From the NCBI GenBank assembly GCA_947165785.1, contig CAMVBS010000007.1:1-56389 (forward strand): a stretch of 56,389 bases of DNA, read 5' to 3'. Below are positions 16,449 to 24,555 of this stretch, piece by piece; within the stretch, counting starts at the first letter, position 1, and each line of letters opens with the position of its first letter. The notes beneath the pieces are model-generated. The model did no database searches, had not been told where the DNA came from, and saw only the letters and a program-made list of their open reading frames with translations. The position numbers and the translations under genes are program-made. The stretch comes from an uncultured Clostridia bacterium (lineage in GTDB: Bacteria > Bacillota > Clostridia > Saccharofermentanales > Saccharofermentanaceae).

Positions 16449-16476
16449 TTATCGTATGCTAACTGCCAAATGTCAA
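16448..16476 (-). promoter_or_regulatory. Promoter of ohrR operon
   Basis: On the minus strand TTGACA is followed by a 17-nt spacer and GATAAT. This is a near-consensus vegetative promoter and it abuts the inverted repeat at 16431-16448. Confidence 0.8.
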
Positions 16477-16602
16477 TAGTGATCTTCACATTTTTTCGAA
16501 AAAAATAAGAATGTAAGGATATAATGGTATCTGATGTAAGTTCTGACGGGACTTCTCCTATCAGGAAACAACAAATGATCGATATAAGAGGATAAAGATA
16601 AC

Positions 16603-17112
16603 ATGTATAAGATCAGAGATGCGAAGATCGAAGATGCGGAAAGATTGGTTGAGATATATTCTCACTATGTTTTGAATACGGCTGTCTCTTTTGAATATGA
16701 GGTGCCTTCCGTTTCAGAGTTTCAGCAGCGTATGATCAGTATCATGGACAAATACCCGTATCTGGTGGCAGTCGACGGTGATACCGTTGTAGGATATGCT
16801 TACTTAAGTGCATACAGCACTCGCGATGCTTATAAATGGACGGCGGCTAATTCTATATACCTTGATAAGGAATACAGAAGACGTGGGATAGGTTCGCTCC
16901 TTTATGCTGAACTCGAGAAAAGAGCCGCAAAGCAGGGAATAGTCAATCTTCTTGCGGGAAGTGCTTTCTGTGAGGAGGAAGACGAATATTTAACACACGA
17001 CAGTTTCAATTTCCATAAATGTAAGGGATATGAAAAAGTTGCTCATATGAAGGGCGTTGGAAGAAAGTTTGACCGCTGGTATGATCTTTTGTGGCTTCAG
17101 AAGAAGCTTTGA
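16603..17112 (+). CDS. GNAT acetyltransferase, phosphinothricin-acetyltransferase-like
   Basis: 169 residues. IRDAKIEDAERLVEIYSHYVLNTAVSFEYE matches the start of the Pat/MnaT group. AANSIYLDKEYRRRGIGSLLYAELEKRA holds the acetyl-CoA loop R-R-x-G-I-G, and the end FHKCKGYEKVAHMKGVGRKFDRWYDLLWLQKKL fits the group's ...G..K...W.D...M/LQ pattern. It would N-acetylate a small amine such as methionine sulfoximine or a related compound. A TATAAT is at 16520-16525, behind a TTTTTTCGAAAAAA stretch. Confidence 0.85.
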   Translation: MYKIRDAKIEDAERLVEIYSHYVLNTAVSFEYEVPSVSEFQQRMISIMDKYPYLVAVDGDTVVGYAYLSAYSTRDAYKWTAANSIYLDKEYRRRGIGSLLYAELEKRAAKQGIVNLLAGSAFCEEEDEYLTHDSFNFHKCKGYEKVAHMKGVGRKFDRWYDLLWLQKKL

Positions 17113-17151
17113 AACAGCAGTACGACGATCTTTTCGATATAAGGCAGGAGT

Positions 17152-17883
17152 ATGGAAAATAAAGCTTTTTTGGATAACTATGAACATGTATTTGATCCTG
17201 AGGGGCTATATGGCGGAAGTCAGAAAAAGCCCGAACTTGAACCTGAAAAGTATGCTTCGATCGTAAGGAAGTATCATCCGGAGTACGATGATGAACAGGT
17301 TCAAAAATGCCTTCATCTTCTTAGGACGGAAGGGTGCGGATATGTTGCAATGGTCAATACTGTTTTTCTGAGATTTTACGGTGAAGAGGAAGCGTATAAG
17401 AAGCATTTCGGCTTTCCTATGTATACGCCTGAAGGGAAACTTAATTTCAATGATCTGATAGTGGATTTTTACTGCGCTACGGATAATCACAACAGATATA
17501 TGTGGTTTGACAGAGTGGATCCCAAAGAGGATGAGACGTATGAGAACGGATTCGGTACTGTTGTCGAGAGCCGCGAATGGCGTTTTGAGACTTACATGAA
17601 AAATCACGGCGTTCCGGTAAATGTCAGGACCATAAGCTGTAACCTCAGATATCTCGATTCTTTCATGAAGAAAGGTCCTGTCATAGTCGCCGTTCGACCT
17701 GTAGTCTTATATGATAAGGATGCTAATCCTGTCTATGATTCCTTTGCAGGACATGCGATGACCGTAACGGGTTCTTCGGAAAACGGACTTATTAGAGTCT
17801 CGTCATGGGGAGAAGAATACTATATCAAGCCCGGTTCCTATTCTGTTCATGAGAACTATCAGCAAGTGATCTACAGGAAATAA
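17152..17883 (+). CDS. Papain-like / C39-like cysteine peptidase
   Basis: 243 residues. TEGCGYVAMVNTVFLRF places a Cys at the start of a helix, as in papain-like and C39-type peptidases, and SFAGHAMTVTGSSENG gives the catalytic His followed by the SSWG-x-x-YYI strand (RVSSWGEEYYIKPGSY) normal for this fold. There is no signal peptide, so it acts in the cytosol or leaves by another route. AGGAG lies just before the start, 39 nt after the GNAT gene. Its target is unknown. A strong terminator follows. Confidence 0.65.
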   Translation: MENKAFLDNYEHVFDPEGLYGGSQKKPELEPEKYASIVRKYHPEYDDEQVQKCLHLLRTEGCGYVAMVNTVFLRFYGEEEAYKKHFGFPMYTPEGKLNFNDLIVDFYCATDNHNRYMWFDRVDPKEDETYENGFGTVVESREWRFETYMKNHGVPVNVRTISCNLRYLDSFMKKGPVIVAVRPVVLYDKDANPVYDSFAGHAMTVTGSSENGLIRVSSWGEEYYIKPGSYSVHENYQQVIYRK

Positions 17884-17895
17884 AAAACGTAAACT

Positions 17896-17930
17896 TACCG
17901 CATTATCTTAAGAGGAGATGCGGTATTTTT
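17896..17930 (+). terminator. Intrinsic terminator after the peptidase gene
   Basis: 8-bp stem TACCGCAT / ATGCGGTA closed by a 14-nt loop and ending in TTTTT. A TATAAT (17933-17938) for the next operon follows at once. Confidence 0.8.
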
Positions 17931-17985
17931 GTTATAATGTTCAGGTACCCGTAACGGGAATAATAAGGAAAAGAGAAATCACTTT

Positions 17986-18489
17986 ATGGCTGAACAGATC
18001 TTGGTATTGATGGCTGATTGGGATGATGAGACACAGAAGGCTTTGTCAGGTATTTATGATGAACTGGAAAAAGCAGGTTTTAAGGGCAAGCAGACTCCGG
18101 GTATCCCTTACCACATCAGCATGTCGACTTATACCCTTGATAAGGAAGCCGAAGCCGTTGAATTGATCCATAAGTTAGGAAAAGAGTTTAAGCCGTTCGA
18201 GGTCGATCTGAGTCATTTGGGTATGTTTGCGGGAGGGAATATCCTTTTCGCGGCACCTGACAGAAATCCTGAACTTGATAAGCTTCACGCTGCCTGTGAT
18301 CTTGGCGTCAGCCAGGAATTCACCTGGACTCCTCATACGACGATCATTATTGATGATCAGGAGGTTGTACATGAAGCTCTTCCGACAGTAGTAAAGAATT
18401 TCTCTTCCCGTATCGGAACCATTACAAAACTTCACCTGTGCGCATTCTGGCCGACAAGGGAGATAGCAACGGTTGAACTCGGAGGTTGA
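17986..18489 (+). CDS. 2H phosphoesterase (2'-5' RNA ligase-like)
   Basis: 167 residues with the two H-x-[ST] motifs of the 2H superfamily: YHISM at ~42-46 and TPHTTIII near residue 120. Members open cyclic phosphates, such as 2',3'-cyclic or ADP-ribose 1'',2''-cyclic phosphate. It heads a compact five-gene operon; the next start is 2 nt after its stop. Its own TATAAT lies right behind the preceding terminator. Confidence 0.8.
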   Translation: MAEQILVLMADWDDETQKALSGIYDELEKAGFKGKQTPGIPYHISMSTYTLDKEAEAVELIHKLGKEFKPFEVDLSHLGMFAGGNILFAAPDRNPELDKLHAACDLGVSQEFTWTPHTTIIIDDQEVVHEALPTVVKNFSSRIGTITKLHLCAFWPTREIATVELGG

Positions 18490-18491
18490 AG

Positions 18492-19091
18492 ATGATCAAG
18501 AATGTTGTGCTCGATATGGGTAATGTCCTTTTGGATTTTAATCCTGAATTTGTTTTGAATAATTTCTGCTCTTCCGATGAGGAGAAAGACGTTATAAGAC
18601 GGGAACTCTTTGAAGGTCCCGAGTGGCTCATGGGTGATCGCGGTGACATCAAGGATAAAGACAGGTTTGATCTGATAAGTCCCAGAGTCCCTTCCAAGTA
18701 TCACGATGCACTAAGGAAATGTGCCGATAACTGGGGGATATGCATGACCCCTCTGGATGGGGCTGAGGACTTCTGCAAATACGTAAAGGATCACGGTTAC
18801 GGGATATATGTGCTATCTAATGCAAGTGATCTTTTCTATGATTATTTTCCGAAGTTCCTGCCGCTGGATTTCTTTAACGGGGTCTTCGTATCAGCGGATC
18901 ATCTTATGCTCAAGCCTGACGTAGAGATCTATAAAGCGTTCCTTGAAGAATACGATCTTAAAGGTGACGAGTGCCTGTTTGTTGATGACAGGGAAGACAA
19001 TGTCCTTGGTGCGCGCAAAGCCGGAATGAACGTTTTTCAGTTTATGGGCGATCATGACGAGGTCATCAGATTGTTGAATGAAAAGGGGTAA
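18492..19091 (+). CDS. HAD-superfamily phosphatase (YihX-like)
   Basis: About 199 residues. LDMGNVLLDFNPEFVL is the HAD motif I variant D-M-G-N-V typical of YihX-type sugar phosphatases. YVLSNASDLF supplies motif II Ser/Asn, MLKPDVEIYKAFL the motif III Lys, and CLFVDDREDNVLGA motif IV. The start at ATG 18492 has GGAGG 6 nt upstream, inside the end of the 2H gene. The protein probably removes phosphate from a small sugar phosphate; the context hints at the product of the 2H enzyme. Confidence 0.85.
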   Translation: MIKNVVLDMGNVLLDFNPEFVLNNFCSSDEEKDVIRRELFEGPEWLMGDRGDIKDKDRFDLISPRVPSKYHDALRKCADNWGICMTPLDGAEDFCKYVKDHGYGIYVLSNASDLFYDYFPKFLPLDFFNGVFVSADHLMLKPDVEIYKAFLEEYDLKGDECLFVDDREDNVLGARKAGMNVFQFMGDHDEVIRLLNEKG

Positions 19092-19095
19092 CAGT

Positions 19096-19821
19096 ATGTC
19101 CAAGATCTTATTTCTGGCTGATCTTCACGGCAATATGCCTGCTACGCTTGCTCTCGAAAAAGAGTTGGAAAGGATAAAGCCTGATGACGTATGGTTCCTT
19201 GGCGATGCTGTTGGAAAGGGTCCTGAAAACGATAAGACAGTTGACTGGGTCAGAAGTCACTGCAGACATTTTATTGCCGGAAACTGGGATGACGGATGTG
19301 TAAAAGCTTCGAAGGCTTCCCGTAATCCCGATGATCCGGCTCAGGATGAATTTTATGTAGAGCAGCTTGGAAAGGAGCGCCTGAAGTGGCTCGAATCTTT
19401 GCCGTTTGAGGATGAAGTTCTCATAAGCGGAATAAACTTCAGGCTCATTCACGGAAGACCTGTTGATCAGAATTACCATCCGTATCTTTCAATGGAACAA
19501 CTTGAATCAGGTTTTACGGACACGAAGGGCGTTCTTCATGGCGGCTTCATAAGTGCTGACTGCCATATGCCTTACATTAAGGAGATGGCTTTGGGCTATG
19601 CGATAAATACGGGAAGTGTCGGAAATTCACTCGGTGTTACGAGATGCCATGCTCTGGTAATTGAAGGAGAACTCGGATCGAAGGAACTTTCTCCGATCAG
19701 TATGACCATCCTAAGTATCCCGTATGACAATAAACTGGCGGCCGAGATTGCAGATAAATATCCTTTGCCGAACAAGGAAGCATATAAGACGGAAGTTTTG
19801 ACAGGTAAATATTCCAGGTGA
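19096..19821 (+). CDS. Calcineurin-like metallophosphoesterase
   Basis: 241 residues from ATG 19096. Metal-binding blocks are in order: LFLADLHGNMPA (D-x-H), WFLGDAVGKGPEN (GDxxGxGP), AGNWDDG (GNxD/H), LIHGRP and later LHGG. This is the YfcE/MJ0936 type of dinuclear metal phosphodiesterase. AAAAGGGG stands before the start. It begins 4 nt after the HAD gene and ends 6 nt before the PfkB kinase, so it belongs to the same operon. Confidence 0.85.
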   Translation: MSKILFLADLHGNMPATLALEKELERIKPDDVWFLGDAVGKGPENDKTVDWVRSHCRHFIAGNWDDGCVKASKASRNPDDPAQDEFYVEQLGKERLKWLESLPFEDEVLISGINFRLIHGRPVDQNYHPYLSMEQLESGFTDTKGVLHGGFISADCHMPYIKEMALGYAINTGSVGNSLGVTRCHALVIEGELGSKELSPISMTILSIPYDNKLAAEIADKYPLPNKEAYKTEVLTGKYSR

Positions 19822-19827
19822 TCTGTT

Positions 19828-20802
19828 ATGGACAAAGTTAAGAGGTTTGATATTGTTGCCTTAGGTGAATTGCTGATCGATTTTACGGATTCCGGAAGGA
19901 GCCCTGATGGCATGAAGCTCTTTGAACAGAACCCCGGAGGCGCTCCGGCGAATATGCTTACTGCAGCAAGTCACATGGGATTTAAGACAGCGTTTATCGG
20001 GAAGGTCGGATGCGACATGCACGGCAGCTTCCTTATCGATACTTTGCGGAAAGAAAATATAGATACGAAGGCGATCATAGAAGACAAAGACTACTTTACT
20101 ACGCTTGCTTTTGTGGCTTTGGATGAGAATGGTGAGAGAACTTTTTCTTTTGCTCGAAAACCCGGTGCCGATACTATGCTGCGGGAAGATGAGATAGACA
20201 TAAATCTTCTGGAAGAATGCAAGATCTTCCACTTCGGTTCTCTGTCGCTGACAGATGAACCTTCGTGCTCCGCAACGCTGTTTGCAGTTAAGACTGCTAA
20301 GAATTCGGGAGCACTTATATCCTACGATCCTAATTACAGAGCTTCGCTATGGGCTGATCAAAAGACAGCGACAGATAAGATGAGATCAGTAATCCCGTTG
20401 GTCGATGTCATGAAGGTATCAGATGAAGAAAGCCTGATGCTTACGGGGTGTACCGACTATTTTGAAGCAGCTGATAAGCTTTTGTCATCCGGAGTAAAAC
20501 TTGTTTCAATAACCCTGGGAAGTGACGGAGTTATCATCGCCCGCAGTGATAAAATGGAGAAGTTCGATGCATTCAAGGTCGAATGTGTTGATACAACGGG
20601 AGCAGGTGATTCGTTCTGGGGAGGTTTTTTAAGCCGTTTCCTGTCCGTGGGAAATGCGATAGATGAGATGTCGTGGGACGAAGTAAGAAAATGCGCAAGG
20701 TCAGGTAATGCAGTGGCTGCATTATGTGTTCAAAAACGGGGAGGTATCCCGTCTATACCTTCGAGGGAAGAAGTAACTGAGATACTGAAAGGAGAAATAT
20801 GA
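19828..20802 (+). CDS. PfkB-family sugar kinase (fructokinase-like)
   Basis: 324 residues. IVALGELLIDF opening, NPGGAPANMLTAASHMG sugar-binding segment, and the C-terminal signature DTTGAGDSFWGGFL with catalytic Asp are all present. The sequence is closest to bacterial fructokinases and related ribokinases by pattern. It would phosphorylate a free sugar or nucleoside with ATP. It is fourth in the 2H/HAD/metallophosphoesterase operon; the last gene follows after one base. Confidence 0.88.
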   Translation: MDKVKRFDIVALGELLIDFTDSGRSPDGMKLFEQNPGGAPANMLTAASHMGFKTAFIGKVGCDMHGSFLIDTLRKENIDTKAIIEDKDYFTTLAFVALDENGERTFSFARKPGADTMLREDEIDINLLEECKIFHFGSLSLTDEPSCSATLFAVKTAKNSGALISYDPNYRASLWADQKTATDKMRSVIPLVDVMKVSDEESLMLTGCTDYFEAADKLLSSGVKLVSITLGSDGVIIARSDKMEKFDAFKVECVDTTGAGDSFWGGFLSRFLSVGNAIDEMSWDEVRKCARSGNAVAALCVQKRGGIPSIPSREEVTEILKGEI

Positions 20803-20803
20803 G

Positions 20804-21115
20804 ATGAGCATCTACTGGGTAATGATCGAAGTAACACCATCTGAGGATAACGAAGAAAAAGATTTGAGCAGTGGGGCATTCCTTAACTGCTGGGTAAAGG
20901 CCGATTCAAAAGATGAAGCCATAGAAGCAACTAAGGATTATGCCGATGCTCAGTGCTGGGATTTTGTAAGTCTTGAGGATTGCGACGAGGTCACCAGGGA
21001 AAATTACCTTGATGATGAGGATGCCCAAGAGTCTTTGGAAGCGTACGACGAAGCAAGTATAGAAGGCATCAGTGGCATCTTCTATACTTGGGACGAAGAT
21101 CAAAGTGACGAATGA
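20804..21115 (+). CDS. Small acidic protein of unknown function
   Basis: 103 residues, strongly acidic, opening MSIYWVMIEVTPSEDNEEK and containing FLNCWVKADSKDEAIEATKDYAD, a pattern like small regulatory or immunity-type folds with a beta-alpha start. No motif allows a name. GGAG lies 9 nt before the ATG, within the end of the PfkB gene, so it is the last gene of the operon. A convergent gene begins 8 nt beyond its stop. Confidence 0.75.
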   Translation: MSIYWVMIEVTPSEDNEEKDLSSGAFLNCWVKADSKDEAIEATKDYADAQCWDFVSLEDCDEVTRENYLDDEDAQESLEAYDEASIEGISGIFYTWDEDQSDE

Positions 21116-21123
21116 TCACTGCT

Positions 21124-22323
21124 TTATGACTTTGGAGTTCCGCAACTTCCGCAGAAATTCATCGTAGAGCGCCTTCCGCATCTCGGACATGTCCACGAAT
21201 TATCAACCGGACGCTTTTTGCCGCATTGCGTACAGAAATTTGTGTTGCAGACCGATCCGCAGCTGCATGTCCATGAAGCTGCAACTGCAGTAGCAGCGGC
21301 TACCGGTACAAATGCAGGCTTCGGCTGAGAAGGCTGGGAAGGCTGCTGAGGTATGTAACTTGGCTGCGGTTGCATAGGACCCGTTGCATACATCGATCCT
21401 GCCTGAACCGTTGCCTGTGGTTGCTGAACCGGAGCAGAAGAAGCATAGTTACCTTGAACAGGTACAAATGCAGGAGCCGGATTCATATTAGAAGGCTGAT
21501 AAGAAGGCGCCTGATATGTCGGCTGAACATTAGGTGTTCCGTAATTTGGCATATTGTTCGCTCCGGCATAAGATACCTTATTCTGATAGATCGGATCGTA
21601 AGAAATCTGTTCGGTAACAAGTCTTATATCGTGTCTTGAAGAGATTATGATCACGATGAACGATACTGCAAAAAGTGCGATGATAAATCCGATCCAGAGA
21701 ACAACGCTAAGTCCTGTTACTATGAATTCGTCAGCTGAACCGCCTGCCATCAAGATCGCATCATAAATACCGTGGATGACGATAGGAACGAATAGGGACA
21801 GGAAATAGTTAAGAAAGCGCATTCCTGTCTTGCCGTTAACTTGTGCAAGCTTTGCTTTACCATAGAAAAGACCCATGAATACTGCGAAACATGCATGGCC
21901 CGGAACTGCAGTGAACATACGAAGAAGAGCTGCACCGATTCCGCCGCCGAATACGTATCCGACGTTCTCGAGAGCAGCAAAGCCGAGTGATACGAATACG
22001 GCAAAGACGATAGCATCATATGTGTGCTTGAAGTGTCTGCTCTTCCAGGTCATTAGCCTTAAAACCAGGAACTTTCCTAATTCCTCGGTAGGACCTACGA
22101 TCGCTATCGCAAGGAATGCTCCTTTAAACATCGATTCATAAGGTATGGCTGCGTCCAGTATTGCCTTACCGATACCCTCGATGATAATTGCGGATACCAC
22201 AGTACCCATTCCGATGAAGAAGAGAGCTATGAGATAACCGAATGGTACTCTGTCTGTTTTGTCGTTGAAGTATATGAATAGTAGCAATCCCACTACCGGG
22301 ATCAAAGCTAAAGCAAATAACAT
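21124..22323 (-). CDS. PrsW-family intramembrane metalloprotease with two zinc ribbons
   Basis: 399 residues. The first ~230 form a membrane domain with about seven helices and the PrsW motifs: PTEELGKF (Glu80-Glu81), FAALENVGYVFGG, PGHACFAVFMG and HGIYDA, which supply the metal ligands. A Pro/Gln-rich linker of ~110 residues follows. The last ~50 residues hold two short zinc ribbons (CSCGSVCNTNFCTQCG and CPRCGRRSTMNFCGSCG). PrsW enzymes cut anti-sigma factors or other membrane proteins; no anti-sigma gene is near. The ribbons probably recruit a partner in the cytosol. Confidence 0.85.
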   Translation of the reverse strand: MLFALALIPVVGLLLFIYFNDKTDRVPFGYLIALFFIGMGTVVSAIIIEGIGKAILDAAIPYESMFKGAFLAIAIVGPTEELGKFLVLRLMTWKSRHFKHTYDAIVFAVFVSLGFAALENVGYVFGGGIGAALLRMFTAVPGHACFAVFMGLFYGKAKLAQVNGKTGMRFLNYFLSLFVPIVIHGIYDAILMAGGSADEFIVTGLSVVLWIGFIIALFAVSFIVIIISSRHDIRLVTEQISYDPIYQNKVSYAGANNMPNYGTPNVQPTYQAPSYQPSNMNPAPAFVPVQGNYASSAPVQQPQATVQAGSMYATGPMQPQPSYIPQQPSQPSQPKPAFVPVAAATAVAASWTCSCGSVCNTNFCTQCGKKRPVDNSWTCPRCGRRSTMNFCGSCGTPKS

Positions 22324-22460
22324 ATAATTCTCCTTTCCTTATTCCAATATTTAAAATGTATCTACCGCATTTAAGTATAGCATTAAAAGACAATGTGTCA
22401 CTTATGGTTTTTCGGTTTTTCGAGAGAAATAGAAGACGGATCTCAGATTTTCGGATTTGC

Positions 22461-22466
22461 TATAAT
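22461..22466 (+). promoter_or_regulatory. -10 box (TATAAT) for the TtcA-like gene
   Basis: Perfect TATAAT 32 nt before the start at 22498. A TTTTCGAGA copy lies at 22417-22425. No clear -35 hexamer. Confidence 0.45.
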
Positions 22467-22497
22467 ATCTGCAAAAGCTAAGATCGTGGAGCAAGAT

Positions 22498-23325
22498 ATG
22501 GCCAATCCTTCAGATGATAAGACATTGATAGAGGACAGCATAAGAAGAGAGTTTCATTCCCGTCTGTTCGCGCCTTTTACGAAGGCATGCAAGACATATA
22601 ATCTCATAAAAGAAGGCGACAATATCGCAGTCTGTATATCTGGCGGCAAGGATTCGATGCTTATGGCTAAGCTCTTTCAGGAGATACAAAGACATAACAA
22701 AGTCGATTTCAAACTGACTTTCCTTGTAATGGATCCGGGATACACGGAAGAGAATAGATCGCTTATATTATCGAATGCCCAAAAGATGGGCATACCGGTC
22801 ACGGTTTTTGAAAGTAACATCTTCGATGAGACAGATCCGCTGGAGAAAGGCATCTGCTATGTATGTGCCAGGATGCGCCGCGGACATCTGTATCAGAAGG
22901 CTAAGGAACTCGGATGCAATAAGATAGCGCTGGGACATCATTATGATGACGTTATCGAGACTATCCTGATGGGAATGCTCTATGGCGGTCAGATAAGGAC
23001 CATGATGCCTAAGCTTAAGAGCCGTAACTATGAGGGAATGGAACTTATAAGACCGATGTATCTTATCAGGGAGAGTGATATCTGTGCCTGGAAAGAATAT
23101 AACGGCCTGACATTTCTTGATTGTGCTTGTCATATGATCTCTCGAAAAGAAGAAGGAACTGACAGTTCGAAAAGACAGGAGATCAAAGAACTGATCAAGT
23201 CCTTGAAAACAGTAAATCCTTCAGTAGAAGCAAATATCTTCAGCAGTGTCGAAAACGTTGATATCGATGCGATAATCGGCTACAAGAAAAACGGTAAGAG
23301 AAAGATTTTCCTGGATGAATATTAA
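22498..23325 (+). CDS. TtcA-like tRNA thiolation enzyme (PP-loop ATPase)
   Basis: About 275 residues from ATG 22498 (GTGGAG before it); the open frame reaches further back to 22393 through the promoter. The PP-loop SGGKDS sits at 48-53. GICYVCARMRRG carries the CxxC pair and DCACH another Cys, as in the iron-sulfur TtcA/TtuA group. LGHHYDDVIETILMGMLYGGQ is the family's D-D-x-x-E-T block. The enzyme would adenylate and thiolate a tRNA base, likely cytidine-32 or a related site. Single gene. Confidence 0.85.
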   Translation: MANPSDDKTLIEDSIRREFHSRLFAPFTKACKTYNLIKEGDNIAVCISGGKDSMLMAKLFQEIQRHNKVDFKLTFLVMDPGYTEENRSLILSNAQKMGIPVTVFESNIFDETDPLEKGICYVCARMRRGHLYQKAKELGCNKIALGHHYDDVIETILMGMLYGGQIRTMMPKLKSRNYEGMELIRPMYLIRESDICAWKEYNGLTFLDCACHMISRKEEGTDSSKRQEIKELIKSLKTVNPSVEANIFSSVENVDIDAIIGYKKNGKRKIFLDEY

Positions 23326-23469
23326 TTAGGTCCCTGAAGTGTCTTTGTGTATGATCATACTCATAAACCCATACCAGCGGTAGAAAAAATATTATACAAT
23401 ACATATTAGCAGTAACTTAAATACTCAAGATCAAAGTGATAGATTGAGACTATAGAGGAGGCAAGGGAT

Positions 23470-24555
23470 ATGAAGATCATGTTAGCCGAGAATATTAAGG
23501 CAATGCGTAAGGAACATTCAATGACACAGGAGCAGCTCGCGGATGCTCTGGGTGTTACGGTCGGAGCAGTATATAAGTGGGAGGCAGGTCTGTCGATCCC
23601 GGAAGTCAGGCTTTTGATGGAGATAGCTGATCTTTTTGAATGCTCAGTTGATTCACTGCTCGGATATGTACAGCAGAGCGGTGATGTTCAAAGCAGGATA
23701 AACAGGATACGGGAGTTTCTCGCTGAGAAGAACTTCGACGAAGCAGTATCGGAGGCAGAGAGGGCACTTAAGAAGTATCCGAACGACTTAAAGCTCGTCT
23801 ATACTTGTGCATTTATGTACATGGTCAAGACAACCGAAGATAAGAGCAGGAAGACGATGAATAAATCCAATCAGCTCTTTGAGAAGGCTCTTTCACTTCT
23901 GGACAGGAGCAGAGCAGGTGAGATCAATGAGATAAGCATCCGTAATTACATAGCTACGAACTATATGTCGATCGGTGACATCGAGAAAGCACTGGAGATA
24001 CTGAAGGCAAATAATGTCCGTAATATCAACGGCAGCATGATAAGTTTCCTGTTTGCCGTTGAACTTAACAGAGCAGACGAGGCATCGCAATATGCCAAGA
24101 AGACCCTTATAGAAGACTATGTATCGATGGTAAGGACCGTGTTCGGATTGTCCTTTGCTTATGCTCTCAAAAATGATGACGCGTGTATTTCATCGCTTGA
24201 ATGGTTATCGGGCTTCCTTGATTCGATTAAGATCGATCCCGATTCATTTGTCTATACCGATAAGTTTAAGGCTTTGACCCTCGCGCTGCTGTCGGTCTGG
24301 GAGGAAAAGTTTCGATATACAAAAAAGGCTGAAAAGCACATTAGAGAAGCGTTTGAACTTTCGAAAAAACTTGATGAGTCTCCGGTATACAGCGCGGAGG
24401 GAATAAGGTTTATCGATGATGTGGAAGGAAAGCTCATAGACTCGTTTGGGAAGACTGTCTATGAGGCAATAGAGGTTTATGTTTTCGAGAAGGTTCCTAA
24501 GAGCAAGGCATCTTCCAGGATAAAGGCTTTATGGGAGGAGTATAACGGGGTATGA
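23470..24555 (+). CDS. XRE-type HTH regulator with TPR-like C-terminus
   Basis: 361 residues. HTH_3 at ~8-62 (TQEQLADALGVTVGAVYKWEAG). The rest is helical with TPR-like repeats (EAVSEAERALKKYPNDLK, and pairs near 130-240), as in Rgg/PlcR-like peptide-responsive regulators. GGAGG stands before the ATG. The stop overlaps the next gene's start (ATGA), so it is coupled with the membrane protein at 24552. A closely similar regulator at 32922 is coupled to an ABC exporter; the HTH of both reads QEQLAD-GVTVGAV-KWEAG-S-PE. Confidence 0.85.
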   Translation: MKIMLAENIKAMRKEHSMTQEQLADALGVTVGAVYKWEAGLSIPEVRLLMEIADLFECSVDSLLGYVQQSGDVQSRINRIREFLAEKNFDEAVSEAERALKKYPNDLKLVYTCAFMYMVKTTEDKSRKTMNKSNQLFEKALSLLDRSRAGEINEISIRNYIATNYMSIGDIEKALEILKANNVRNINGSMISFLFAVELNRADEASQYAKKTLIEDYVSMVRTVFGLSFAYALKNDDACISSLEWLSGFLDSIKIDPDSFVYTDKFKALTLALLSVWEEKFRYTKKAEKHIREAFELSKKLDESPVYSAEGIRFIDDVEGKLIDSFGKTVYEAIEVYVFEKVPKSKASSRIKALWEEYNGV

